This document shows positions 15,821-24,585 of a stretch of DNA of 64,000 nt, in pieces. The stretch comes from Rheinheimera sp. EpRS3 (GTDB taxonomy: Bacteria; Pseudomonadota; Gammaproteobacteria; Enterobacterales; Alteromonadaceae), in contig NZ_LNQS01000009.1 in NCBI RefSeq assembly GCF_001513785.1, positions 434,001 through 498,000 of the forward strand, written 5' to 3'. The notes below the pieces were generated by a model. The model was not told the origin of the DNA. It was given only the letters and a program-made list of their open reading frames with translations, and searched no databases. Within the stretch, counting starts at the first letter, position 1; each line of letters starts with the position of its first letter. Both the position numbers and the translations under genes were made by a program.

Positions 15821-17332
15821 TTAAGCCTGTTTCAGTTTAACCAGCATCTGCTCAAATAGCTGTTTTACTTCAGCGGAAGGCTGTTTTGTTAGTTTACTGA
15901 CCAGAATAATAGTTACAGTGCTGACAATAACGCCAGGAACAATTTCATATACCACACTGCTTAGCGTATCGCCGTTTTCAAATACAGGTACGAAAATCCA
16001 GAATAAGACAGTTGCAGCACCGCTAACAATACCACTTAATGCGCCGGCAAAAGTCATACGTTTCCAGTACAAGCTTAGCACTACCAGAGGGCCAAAGGCT
16101 GAACCAAAACCAGCCCAGGCATTGCTTACCAGCTGTAGAATAGAGCTGTCTCTGTCATACGCCAGCACAATGGCAACCAGCGCTACTGCCAGCACAGATA
16201 AACGTCCAACCATAACCAGTTCATGCTGGCTGGCATCACGTTTAACAAAGGTTTTGTAAAAATCTTCTGTCAGTGAACTGGACGTTACCAGCAATTGTGA
16301 TGAAATTGTGCTCATAATCGCGGCCAGAATTGCGGCCAGCAAAAAGCCGGAAATTAACGGGTGAAACAAAAACTCAGAAAACACGATAAAAATAGTTTCA
16401 GGATCGCTTAATGTCATTTTGGTGTTGGCAACATAAGCTATGCCCACCAAGCCTGTCATTACTGCACCAATTATAGTCACCAGCATCCAGCTCATACCAA
16501 TACGACGTGCAGCTTTAATATCTTTTACCGAGCGTATTGCCATAAAACGTACAATAATGTGTGGCTGGCCAAAGTAACCAAAACCCCAGGACAATAAAGA
16601 GATAATACCCAGAGCTGATAAGGCTTGAGCTGTTTCGGCGTTAGTAAAAGGGTCGATATAATCTGCGTTAAGCGCTGTAACCTGCGAAAAAACCGAGCTT
16701 AAGCCGCCCAGATGATCTATGGCAACCACGGGCACCAGGATCAACGCAATAAACATAATACAGCCCTGGACAAAGTCGGTAATGCTCACCGCCAGAAAGC
16801 CACCAAATAAGGTGTAAGCCACCACCACACCGGCTGTTACGTAAAGGCCCAGCTCGTAGCTTAAACCGAACGAGCTTTCAAATAGTTTACCTCCACCAAC
16901 TACACCTGATGAAGTATAAAGGGTAAAGAAAATAACGATAACGACAGAGGATACAATACGCAGTAAGCGGGTTTTGTCAGCAAAGCGGTTTTCAAAATAA
17001 TCCGGAATGGTAATCGAGTCGTTTGCTACTTCGGTGTATACCCTTAGCCTTGGTGCAACGATAAGGTAGTTAAGATAGGCGCCAATAAGTAAACCTACGG
17101 CGATCCAAACACTACTGACACCCGACAAGTACATGGCGCCGGGTACGCCAAGCAGCATCCATCCGCTCATATCTGATGCACCCGCCGACAAAGCAGTAAC
17201 ACCAGGGCCCAGTTTGCGGCCACCGAGCATATAGCCTGAAACATCATCGCTGGACGTTTTGTAACCGTATAACCCTATCGCCAGCATGGCGATAAAATAT
17301 ATTCCCAATGAAATAATAGTGCCTGTTTCCAA
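15821..17332 (-). CDS. putP: Sodium/proline symporter
   Basis: A 503-residue sodium:solute symporter with about 13 TM segments. PutP signatures include GYMLGGRKLGPGVTALSAGASDMSGWMLLG near residues 33-62, SSGVVGGGKLFES, GGFLAVSITDFVQG, and ISSQLLVTSSSLTEDFY with the Na+-site serines. The length matches E. coli PutP (502). It imports L-proline with Na+ as nutrient or osmoprotectant. The start is TTG at 17332 with a strong AAGGAG 9 bases upstream; no ATG fits. It is a single-gene unit with its own terminator. A 19-base inverted repeat in the leader may be its control site. Confidence 0.95.
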   Translation of the reverse strand: METGTIISLGIYFIAMLAIGLYGYKTSSDDVSGYMLGGRKLGPGVTALSAGASDMSGWMLLGVPGAMYLSGVSSVWIAVGLLIGAYLNYLIVAPRLRVYTEVANDSITIPDYFENRFADKTRLLRIVSSVVIVIFFTLYTSSGVVGGGKLFESSFGLSYELGLYVTAGVVVAYTLFGGFLAVSITDFVQGCIMFIALILVPVVAIDHLGGLSSVFSQVTALNADYIDPFTNAETAQALSALGIISLLSWGFGYFGQPHIIVRFMAIRSVKDIKAARRIGMSWMLVTIIGAVMTGLVGIAYVANTKMTLSDPETIFIVFSEFLFHPLISGFLLAAILAAIMSTISSQLLVTSSSLTEDFYKTFVKRDASQHELVMVGRLSVLAVALVAIVLAYDRDSSILQLVSNAWAGFGSAFGPLVVLSLYWKRMTFAGALSGIVSGAATVLFWIFVPVFENGDTLSSVVYEIVPGVIVSTVTIILVSKLTKQPSAEVKQLFEQMLVKLKQA

Positions 17333-17355
17333 AACAGTTTCTCCTTATTAAGCTG

Positions 17356-17396
17356 CACTGAGCTTTGGTTAGCCTGTGGCTAACCAAAGCTCAGTG
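17356..17396. promoter_or_regulatory. 19-base perfect inverted repeat in the putP leader
   Basis: Arms 17356-17374 and 17378-17396 are perfectly complementary around a TGT loop. The core GGTTAGCC/GGCTAACC recurs nearby as TGGTTAACCA (17412-17421) and GGCCAACC (17397-17404). It lies 24 bases upstream of the TTG start. No T-tract follows on the minus strand, so it is more likely an operator or 5'-UTR hairpin than a terminator. Confidence 0.6.
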
Positions 17397-17432
17397 GCCA
17401 ACCAAAAAATATGGTTAACCAAAATACAGTAC

Positions 17433-17458
17433 AAAAAAATACCTGATACGGGATCAGG
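17433..17458 (-). terminator. Terminator of the MoxR/Bat operon
   Basis: On the minus strand CCTGAT-CCCGT-ATCAGG is followed by TATTTTTTTG. It lies about 100 bases past the batD stop and separates the Bat operon from putP. Confidence 0.8.
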
Positions 17459-17490
17459 CTGAGTTAACGTATTTATGCTAACAAGTTGCG

Positions 17491-17524
17491 GGCATGCTTA
17501 CCAGCGTTAAACGGTAAGCATGCC
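17491..17524. repeat. Inverted repeat downstream of batD
   Basis: Arms GGCATGCTTACC (17491-17502) and GGTAAGCATGCC (17513-17524) with a 10-base loop form a 12-bp stem in the batD 3' region. There is no T-tract. It may stabilise the mRNA 3' end ahead of the true terminator. Confidence 0.6.
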
Positions 17525-17558
17525 AGGAGGGCAGGTAAAGCGTGGCAAGCCAAAAACG

Positions 17559-19220
17559 CTATTGTGGATATAGCGGTTGCAAGCCCGCTGAAACACTGCT
17601 GTTTTTTCTGCCGGCATCATATTGCTGCCATGCCTGCCACAGCGGCTCACCTTGCCACGTGGCAGCATCATTGCCATATAAAGCAGCATTTAGTTTTATA
17701 AGCTGGTTTTTAAGTTCAGCCGAGTGAATATGAGCGCTCATCTCAGTTAACGACTGGCAGCGTTGATCCAGTTGTTGATGGGCAAAACGTAACAGCTCCG
17801 CTTTTGCTGCTGTTGCATCACCTTGTTTGCAGGCGCGTTTAAGTTCAGTGCTGTTAAAGCTTACCCGGTTTTGTGTTTGCGTGGCAGGCCTAATGGGGGC
17901 TTTTAACCGCCATAATACATAGCTGCCAAGCAGGGTTAACAGCCAGACAGCCAGCAATAAACTGCTTATATAGTTCCATTGCCATGGCGACGTTTCGCTG
18001 CTGCTGGTTGGTGTTGCTAAAGGCGGGGCAACATTCAGCGCAGGCGATATAGTTGTGGTTTGCTCTGCGGCGCCTGCGATGGGCGCAACACTCAGTGTGC
18101 GGGCAGGCAGGCGGGCATGTTCAAGTTTATTGGTCTGGCTGTTCCACCAGGCTAAAGACACTTCAGGCAGCTCCAGTTCACCTTCAACATTGGCAATTAC
18201 GGCGGTGGTAAAAATTTTCTGCGCCACCAGGCGGCCATTGCGTTCGGCACTTTTAGCTTGTGGTTGCTCCTGATATAGCCGCAGGCCATCAGGAAAACCT
18301 TGTTTTAAATCAGGTAATTGGTTTTCTGCTACGTCTACCGCAGATAAGGTAATAATGCGTGTTACCGGCTCGCCTTGTTTTAACTCGGTAATGTCCGGGC
18401 TCCACTCTTCCGTTAAAGTTACCAGGCCGGCTACCAGCCAGTTTCCCGGGAAATCAGCCGGAATAGCATTCACCACTACGTCTACCGGTTCGGCCTGCTG
18501 CACTACCGTTTTAGTGCGGGCAAAATAGTTATAGCGGGCGCTGTCGCGGTCAATCATTTCACCGCTGAAGGTTGGCGGCGTAATGGTGAAATTGCCACTG
18601 CGCTGCGGTGTAATAGCGTAACGGCGGGTAATAGTGCGGTAACGAATGCCGTTAACCAGCTCAGTACCTTCGGCATCCTGACCAACCTGCATAATACTGG
18701 CGCCGTCCATTTGCGGCTCTGATAAAGAACCGCGCTGTAAGTCGCCATTAAAATAAATCTTTACCTGATAATAACTTAATTGCTGCACATATAATTGCTG
18801 CTGTTCCATACTACCTTGCAGGAATAGTTCGGTATTGCTGCTGTTGTTATTTTGTGCTGTTTCGTTAAGCACCTCTAAGCTGATAGGTTTTGTGCTGAGG
18901 CTCTGTAAGGTGAATGCTGGTATGGTGTAGCTGCCGGCTTTTTTTGGTAGCAGCACAATTCTCCAGATAGTACTCTGGCTCGACTGGCCGTTGATGATCT
19001 GAGTGCTGGTGCTGACCGACGGCACCATTACAGTAAAATCTGATTCCAGTACTCTGAAATTAATGGCATCGGCTGCAACTCTGGCATTAGCCGTAACTTC
19101 GAGTGTAACGGCTTCACCGCGCAAGGCCGGGTTTTTATCAACGCTGGCGCTGAGCTGTGTCAGTGCCTGTAACGGTAAACTCAGCAGCAGCACGGCTGCC
19201 AGCAGCACACCTTTTACCAT
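17559..19220 (-). CDS. batD: BatD-family protein (oxygen tolerance / Bat complex)
   Basis: A 553-residue secreted, membrane-anchored protein. It has a signal peptide (VLLAAVLLLSLPLQALT), a long region of Ig-like beta strands typical of BatD (LSASVDKNPALRGEAVTLEVTAN near the mature N-terminus), one TM segment near residues 410-430 (ISSLLLAVWLLTLLGSYVLW) and a cytoplasmic tail of about 120 residues. BatD is part of the MoxR-associated Bat machinery thought to act in the periplasm under stress. The start overlaps the end of the preceding batB gene by 7 bases. It is the last gene of the operon. The function of the whole system is poorly defined. Confidence 0.9.
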   Translation of the reverse strand: MVKGVLLAAVLLLSLPLQALTQLSASVDKNPALRGEAVTLEVTANARVAADAINFRVLESDFTVMVPSVSTSTQIINGQSSQSTIWRIVLLPKKAGSYTIPAFTLQSLSTKPISLEVLNETAQNNNSSNTELFLQGSMEQQQLYVQQLSYYQVKIYFNGDLQRGSLSEPQMDGASIMQVGQDAEGTELVNGIRYRTITRRYAITPQRSGNFTITPPTFSGEMIDRDSARYNYFARTKTVVQQAEPVDVVVNAIPADFPGNWLVAGLVTLTEEWSPDITELKQGEPVTRIITLSAVDVAENQLPDLKQGFPDGLRLYQEQPQAKSAERNGRLVAQKIFTTAVIANVEGELELPEVSLAWWNSQTNKLEHARLPARTLSVAPIAGAAEQTTTISPALNVAPPLATPTSSSETSPWQWNYISSLLLAVWLLTLLGSYVLWRLKAPIRPATQTQNRVSFNSTELKRACKQGDATAAKAELLRFAHQQLDQRCQSLTEMSAHIHSAELKNQLIKLNAALYGNDAATWQGEPLWQAWQQYDAGRKNSSVSAGLQPLYPQ

Positions 19221-21031
19221 TGTTCATCAACTCCCTTGGGCAAACGCTGTTGTTGGCGTTTTAAATATTCTAAATACATTTTGTTGCGTAGCAGCAGGGC
19301 AGGGTCGTCCTGTACTTTACGCAGCAGATTATCCAGTTGCTGTTGCTCTTCCGGTGTGGCATTAGGCCAGGCTTCATGCACCGCTTGCTGCTGTTGCTGC
19401 TCAGCTTCATCTTGTTGGTCATTTTCTTCTGCCGGCATTTGCTGTTGCTCAGCGGGTTCCTGCTGCTCTGGCTCAGCATTTTGTTGCTGTTGCTCGTTTT
19501 GTTGTTGCGATTCGCTGTCGGCGTCGGCTTCGTTATCCGCCTCACTGTCGGCATTGTCGTCACTTTGTGGTTCGCCATCAGCGTCTTGCTGTTGTTGTTT
19601 ATCGCCGTCCTGCTGCTGGTTTTGTTGTTGTTCTTGCTGCTGTTTTTCCTGTTCCTGCTGTTGCAGCAATTGCTGCATTAAATCGGCGTTTTTTTTGGCT
19701 GGGGCAAAGTCTTTATTTTGCTGTAAAGCCTGCTGATAAGCTGCCAGCGCCTCTTCATAGCGTTGTTGCTGTGCCAGGCTGTTACCCAGATTATGCAAGG
19801 CATCTGTACCGGGGCTTTGCTCTGCCGCCTGGCGAAACGCCTGCTCTGCTGCCATATAGTCGCCACTGCGATAAGCGGCATTACCTTGCCATAAAGGATC
19901 GTTAAACTTTTGCTGTGCCGCGGCAAAATCACCACTGGCATAATCTTGTTTCGCCTGTTGTTGTTTGGTCTGCCATAAGTCGCGCCACTCCACGGCATCG
20001 GCCTGGTAAGGCAACAGCATTAATACACCCAGGCTAAGCAGGCTGCTGTATTTACGTTGCAGCAGTAGCAGCGGTAATAATAACCAGATCAGATAAATGG
20101 CATTGTCCTGCCATTGGTCACCCTGAATTTGCTTGCCTGAATCTGCCTGATCCAGTGCTGAAAGCGCTGGTAAGTTAACCAGATCATCCAGCGCACTAGC
20201 CGAGGCAGTAGCCTGCACGTAAACACCGCCGCTGCGCTTGGCCAGTGCGGCTAGCTGGGGTTGTGGCAGCTTGGGCACCACTACTGCACCAGTAGCACTT
20301 TTTAGCAGCTCACCGCTTTCCAGTTTAACCGGAGCACCGGCTTCAGTACCAAAACCTAACACCGATAGCCGGTGTGGCCAGTTATTCAGGAAATCCTGTA
20401 TATCACGTAAGCTATTGTTGTCAAAACCATCTGTAAAAACCACCACATCGCCTCTGACATAACCGGCCTGACGCAGCAGTTTATCTGCCTGTTGCAGTGC
20501 AGCCAGTAAATTAGAGCCTTGTGCCGGCATAATTTCGGGTTTTAAATCGGGGATCAGTAAGCGGATATTATTATGATCCGGCGTTAGTGGCGAAATAACA
20601 AACGCATCGCCGGCAAAGCTAAGCAGAGCCAGTTCGCCTTCTTTTAACTGCTCAGTAAAATCCAGTGCGGCAAAGCGCTGCTGTGTCAGCCGATCGGGCG
20701 CCATATCAGTAGCGCGCATCGACAACGACATATCCAGTACCAGTACGGTAGCTTTTTTCAGCGCAAATGCCGGTTGCGGCAGTTTTTGCCAGCTGGGCCC
20801 TGCCAGTGCCAGTGTCGTGATAAGCCAGCACAGCATCAGCAGGGGTAATGCCAGTGGTTGTTTCTTTATCAGTAGCTGGCCGCCGAGTAACACCTGCTGT
20901 AAATGCGGCGCAATAAGGCTGTGCCAGGGGCTTTGCTCGCGGCGGTAGTAATACAGCAATACACCAAATAGCAGCACGGGCAGCGCAGCCAGTAACCATA
21001 AGGGGCGTAAAAAATGAAAATCAGCCAGCAT
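19214..21031 (-). CDS. batB: BatB/BatC fusion: VWA domain plus TPR and Gln-rich tail
   Basis: A 605-residue protein. It has two N-terminal TM segments, a von Willebrand A domain (about residues 75-300, MIDAS DMSLSM, and FTDGFD), a third TM segment, then two or three TPRs (AYRSGDYMAAEQAFRQAAEQ; ALHNLGNSLAQQQRYEEALAAYQQAL). A strongly acidic, Gln-rich tail follows (about 450-575). In Bacteroides BatB and BatC are separate, so this is a fused form; the fusion is common in proteobacteria. I chose ATG 21031 because GGAG lies 9 bases upstream and the protein then begins with MLADFHFLRPLWL as in relatives. It overlaps batA by 11 bases. Confidence 0.92.
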   Translation of the reverse strand: MLADFHFLRPLWLLAALPVLLFGVLLYYYRREQSPWHSLIAPHLQQVLLGGQLLIKKQPLALPLLMLCWLITTLALAGPSWQKLPQPAFALKKATVLVLDMSLSMRATDMAPDRLTQQRFAALDFTEQLKEGELALLSFAGDAFVISPLTPDHNNIRLLIPDLKPEIMPAQGSNLLAALQQADKLLRQAGYVRGDVVVFTDGFDNNSLRDIQDFLNNWPHRLSVLGFGTEAGAPVKLESGELLKSATGAVVVPKLPQPQLAALAKRSGGVYVQATASASALDDLVNLPALSALDQADSGKQIQGDQWQDNAIYLIWLLLPLLLLQRKYSSLLSLGVLMLLPYQADAVEWRDLWQTKQQQAKQDYASGDFAAAQQKFNDPLWQGNAAYRSGDYMAAEQAFRQAAEQSPGTDALHNLGNSLAQQQRYEEALAAYQQALQQNKDFAPAKKNADLMQQLLQQQEQEKQQQEQQQNQQQDGDKQQQQDADGEPQSDDNADSEADNEADADSESQQQNEQQQQNAEPEQQEPAEQQQMPAEENDQQDEAEQQQQQAVHEAWPNATPEEQQQLDNLLRKVQDDPALLLRNKMYLEYLKRQQQRLPKGVDEQW

Positions 21032-22013
21032 GTTTAAATACTCCACGCCAGTATATGTTGCGTGCGGCCAGCACAAATGACAGCAACAGCGCTAGCGCCA
21101 GCGGCCAGTGCAGCAAACTGCGTTGTGGCCGGTAGGTTACGCTGTCGCGCTCAATGGGTTCAAGCTGATCTATCAGTTGGTAAATCTGGTTTAGCTCATT
21201 TAAATCGCGGGCCCGGAAGTAACGGCCGCCGGTTTCGCTGGCCAGCCGGGTTAATAAGGCTTCGTCTAAATCTTGTGATGGGTTAACCATGCGCCGGCCA
21301 AAGACGCTTTGTTGCATCATTTGCTCTGCACCGACTCCGACGGTATGAATTTTTACCCCGGCGGCTTTAGCCAGCTGCAGAGCTTCAAGCGGCTGAATAT
21401 TACCGGCAGTATTGGCACCGTCGCTGAGTAAAATAAGTACTTTGTTTGAGCTTTCATAAGTATTTAGCCGCTTTACCGCTAAACCTATGGCTTCGCCAAT
21501 GGCAGTGCGGGTACCTACCAGGCGTAACACGCTGTCATCCAGCATTTTTTGCACGGTGATTAAATCAAACGTCAGCGGTGTTTGCTGATAAGCGGCATCG
21601 GCAAATAAAATTAAACCAATCCTATCGCCCTGGCGGCGTTTAATAAAGTCGCTGACTACCAGTTTTACCGCATCGAGCCGGTTAATGCTCTGGCCCTGAT
21701 GCTGCATATCAGCAATTTCCATTGAACCGGATAAATCCAGTGCCAGCATTAAATCGCGGCCTTGCTGCGGCAAAGACACCGGCTCACCCAGCCAACGCGG
21801 TTGGGTAGCGCATAATACCAGTAACAGCCAAATCAGCATCGCCAGTACAGAGCTTAAACTGAACCAGCTGCGATCAACCTGTTTATCAGATGACGCCAGT
21901 TTAGCCAGAGCAGGCAGTGTTAAAGCGGCTTCAGAGGCCGCACGGCGTTTTAGCCGCAGTAATATAGGCGCCAGCGCCAGTAAAGCCAGCCAGGGGTAAC
22001 CAAAATCAAGCAT
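21021..22013 (-). CDS. batA: BatA-type von Willebrand A membrane protein
   Basis: A 330-residue protein with an N-terminal TM segment (YPWLALLALAPILL), a second near 60, a VWA domain with an intact MIDAS (LALDLSGSME; Thr in GTRTAIGEA; LLSDGANT), and a C-terminal TM (WPLALALLLSFVLAA). VWA domains of this family bind partners through a metal ion, often under control of a MoxR ATPase. The start ATG 22013 overlaps the end of the preceding gene by 8 bases and gives the family N-terminus; a longer upstream frame has no relatedness. Confidence 0.92.
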   Translation of the reverse strand: MLDFGYPWLALLALAPILLRLKRRAASEAALTLPALAKLASSDKQVDRSWFSLSSVLAMLIWLLLVLCATQPRWLGEPVSLPQQGRDLMLALDLSGSMEIADMQHQGQSINRLDAVKLVVSDFIKRRQGDRIGLILFADAAYQQTPLTFDLITVQKMLDDSVLRLVGTRTAIGEAIGLAVKRLNTYESSNKVLILLSDGANTAGNIQPLEALQLAKAAGVKIHTVGVGAEQMMQQSVFGRRMVNPSQDLDEALLTRLASETGGRYFRARDLNELNQIYQLIDQLEPIERDSVTYRPQRSLLHWPLALALLLSFVLAARNIYWRGVFKHAG

Positions 22014-22494
22014 TGGCAGCCTCCGTGCTGTTGGTTGCGGTGGGTTGTGCTTTACCGCGATAGTTGCTGAGCCAGACTTTGGCAAATTGGTAAAATTGCT
22101 CATTAGCACTGCTGTCGCTGCCTGCCTGATACAGCAGACGGGTCAGATCAGGTAAGGGCTTACTGTGCTGCTGTGCCAGCCAGCTTTGCCATTGTTGTGG
22201 GGGCAGCGTTAGTGCCGGGTGTGACGGCTGATAATGCTGTAGCACCCGTTTTAGCAGTTGATTAATTTGTGCCGCGGCATCGGGTTCAGTCGATATCTGC
22301 TCCAGTAGCTGTAAAGCCTGGCGTCTGGCGGCGAAATAACGCCAGCGTTTATACAGCCGCAGTAATAAATACGCCACAGCACAAAACACTAGTATCAGCA
22401 GTAACCACCATACAGGTGCCAGCGCAAAACCCGTTTGCAACGCGGGTTCACTGATATCGGCCAGCTGGTCTAACGGCGAATGTGTATCAGCCAT
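22006..22494 (-). CDS. DUF4381 domain membrane protein of the Bat operon
   Basis: A 162-residue protein with one TM segment near residues 25-48 (PVWWLLLILVFCAVAYLLLRLY) and a cytoplasmic helical part containing the family-type motifs RRQALQLLEQI and LTRLLYQAGSD. DUF4381 proteins occur between the DUF58 gene and batA in many proteobacterial MoxR loci. The role is unknown; a scaffold of the complex is a guess. It overlaps both neighbours by 8 bases. Confidence 0.85.
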   Translation of the reverse strand: MADTHSPLDQLADISEPALQTGFALAPVWWLLLILVFCAVAYLLLRLYKRWRYFAARRQALQLLEQISTEPDAAAQINQLLKRVLQHYQPSHPALTLPPQQWQSWLAQQHSKPLPDLTRLLYQAGSDSSANEQFYQFAKVWLSNYRGKAQPTATNSTEAANA

Positions 22495-23431
22495 ACCACT
22501 TTCTCTCTAATTGGCTTAGTACCGGCTCGGCAGCGCTAACCGGCAACCATTTACAGCCAAGCTGGCTGATATGCTGCTGCAATAGCTGCCGGGCATTTTG
22601 CTGCTGGCTGGCATAGCGTTGTTTTAGTGTGCTACTGCCAAGTTCAATATAGCCGGTGTCAGTGCCGTCACTTACCGCGGCAATGCCATGGCTGTTTACC
22701 GGTAGCATTAAATCCAGCGGATCGCTGATAGGGCAGCAGGTTACTTCGTTGTGCTGGCGAATGGCGCGAATATGGCGCAGGCCATCGTCGTTAAAATCGT
22801 TAAAGTCAGACAACAGATAAACCAGACTGCCGGGACGCACCAAACGGCGTAACTGGCTGAGTGCTTCGTTTAAACTCAGGCCACGGTTACCGCTGCTGGT
22901 TTGATGCACTTCTGTTAACGCATGAAAATAGCGCAGCACACCATGGCTGCGGCTTTGCGGTTTAAGTTCAAAGTGTTGCTGCTGGCTAAATACCAGGCCG
23001 CCGAGTTTGTCGCCACGTTGTTTAACGTGCCAGGCAATCAGCGCGGCTAAGTGGGCAGCCTGTACCGACTTAAACAGTAAACTGGAGCCAAAGCGCATGC
23101 TGTTGCCAAGATCGGTCAGAATAAATACCGGCCGCTCTTTTTCTTCGCGAAACAGCTTAGTATGTACTTTGCCGGTGCGGGCAGTAACACGCCAGTCAAT
23201 GGTGCGCACATCATCACCGCTCTGGTAATGCCGTACTTCATCAAACTCCATGCCACGGCCTTTGCTTTTGGCCAGATAAGTGCCTGCCAGTTTGCTTTGG
23301 ATCGCCATACCGGGGGTTAAATTAAGCACTTTGGTATAACGCTGATACCAAAGCAGCTCTGTCAGGCCAGGCGCCGTGCCATTAGTGCCGTTTTGTGCCA
23401 GCCATTGCTGGGCAGACAACTGAACGCTCAT
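22487..23431 (-). CDS. DUF58 domain protein of the MoxR/Bat operon
   Basis: A 314-residue soluble protein of the DUF58 family with the diagnostic GRGMEFDEVRHYQSGDDVRTIDWRVTARTGKVHTKLFREEKERPVFILTD core split over residues 54-104 (RhYxxGDDvRxIDW motif). The second half is a degenerate VWA-like fold. DUF58 proteins are near-constant partners of MoxR ATPases. It lies 1 base after the moxR stop, so it is cotranslated. The precise function is not known for the family. Confidence 0.9.
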   Translation of the reverse strand: MSVQLSAQQWLAQNGTNGTAPGLTELLWYQRYTKVLNLTPGMAIQSKLAGTYLAKSKGRGMEFDEVRHYQSGDDVRTIDWRVTARTGKVHTKLFREEKERPVFILTDLGNSMRFGSSLLFKSVQAAHLAALIAWHVKQRGDKLGGLVFSQQQHFELKPQSRSHGVLRYFHALTEVHQTSSGNRGLSLNEALSQLRRLVRPGSLVYLLSDFNDFNDDGLRHIRAIRQHNEVTCCPISDPLDLMLPVNSHGIAAVSDGTDTGYIELGSSTLKQRYASQQQNARQLLQQHISQLGCKWLPVSAAEPVLSQLERKWYG

Positions 23432-23432
23432 A

Positions 23433-24386
23433 TCAGGCAGACGGCACCAGACGCAGAATTTCGCTCAGTACATCATCAGTAGTGATGCCTTCAGCTTCTG
23501 CGGCATAGGTCAGAATTAAACGGTGGCGCAGGGCGTTATGAAATACTGCCTGAATATCATCCGGCGTAACAAAGTCACGGCCCGCCAGCCAGGCTTTGGC
23601 CCGGGCACAGCGCTCTACGGCAATAGTGGCACGCGGGCTGGCGCCATAGCCAATCCAACTGGCCAGTTTATCGCTGTATGCTTTGGCGTTACGGGTGGCC
23701 ATAATCAGTTGCACAATATAATGTTCCAGGCTGTCGGCCATATGCAGTTGCAAAATGGCTTTACGTGCAGCAAAGATATCGGCCTGGCTGATGGGAGACA
23801 CCGCAGCTTGCTCACCAGACAGCGCTTCGCCGCGGGTTAATTGCAGTATCGCCAGTTCAGTAGCCGCATCCGGGTAATCGACTTTTAAATGCAGTAAAAA
23901 GCGGTCTAGCTGGGCTTCAGGCAGGGGGTAGGTGCCTTCCTGCTCCAGTGGGTTTTGTGTCGCCATAACCAGAAACAGCTCTGGCAGCGGGTAAGTTTTG
24001 CGGCCAACGGTAACCTGCTTTTCCGCCATGGCTTCAAGCAATGCAGACTGGACTTTGGCCGGGGCGCGGTTTATTTCGTCAGCCAGAATAATATGATGAA
24101 ACAGCGGGCCGCTTTGAAATTCAAACTGGCCGGTCTCCGGACGGTAAATGTCGGTGCCGGTTAAATCGGCCGGTAATAAATCCGGCGTAAACTGAATGCG
24201 GTGAAACTGGCCTTCAACACCATGCGCCAGTGCATTTACGGCGCGGGTTTTGGCCAGACCCGGCGGGCCTTCTACCAGTAAATGACCATTTGCCAGCAAT
24301 GCCAGCAAAATACCTTCAGTAAGTTCAGATTGACCCAGTACCTGGCTGTCCAGATAGGCTTTTAAACCGGAAAACGCATTCACCAT
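23433..24386 (-). CDS. moxR: MoxR-family AAA+ ATPase
   Basis: A 317-residue AAA+ protein with Walker A GPPGLAKTRAVN (about residue 40), Walker B HHIILADEINRAPAK, sensor 1 MATQNPLEQEGTYPLPEAQLDRF and sensor 2 GASPRATIA. MoxR proteins are chaperone-like ATPases that act on VWA-domain partners, of which two (batA, batB) are in the same operon. It is the first gene of a six-gene operon running to batD. The promoter is in the 199-base gap shared with fadI. Confidence 0.94.
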   Translation of the reverse strand: MVNAFSGLKAYLDSQVLGQSELTEGILLALLANGHLLVEGPPGLAKTRAVNALAHGVEGQFHRIQFTPDLLPADLTGTDIYRPETGQFEFQSGPLFHHIILADEINRAPAKVQSALLEAMAEKQVTVGRKTYPLPELFLVMATQNPLEQEGTYPLPEAQLDRFLLHLKVDYPDAATELAILQLTRGEALSGEQAAVSPISQADIFAARKAILQLHMADSLEHYIVQLIMATRNAKAYSDKLASWIGYGASPRATIAVERCARAKAWLAGRDFVTPDDIQAVFHNALRHRLILTYAAEAEGITTDDVLSEILRLVPSA

Positions 24387-24545
24387 AATGTTATCTGTCT
24401 TAATTAATTGGATTTATTGGTTGTTTTATCGCCATTGGCCGAAAAAACGGGCTAGGCTAAGACGTTATAACCTAAATATGGTTCCGTTTGCATTAAAACA
24501 AGTGTTTTAATTTTCAACGACTGTCGTTACAATCGATCGTAACAA

Positions 24546-24562
24546 TACAGGTCAGACCTGTA
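24546..24562 (+). promoter_or_regulatory. FadR operator upstream of fadIJ
   Basis: TACAGGTCAGACCTGTA is a perfect 17-base palindrome whose centre (GGTCNGACC) is the core of the E. coli FadR consensus (TGGTCNGACCA). It lies 24 bases before the fadI ATG, where bound FadR would block transcription until acyl-CoA releases it. A fadR gene is in this window at 59844. Confidence 0.85.
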
Positions 24563-24585
24563 ATATTGATAACAAGAGGAACACT

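Noticed and set aside
19236-19736. A Cys/Ser-rich 166-residue plus-strand frame.
   Set aside because: It is the antisense of the CAG-rich Gln tail of batB, a composition artefact.
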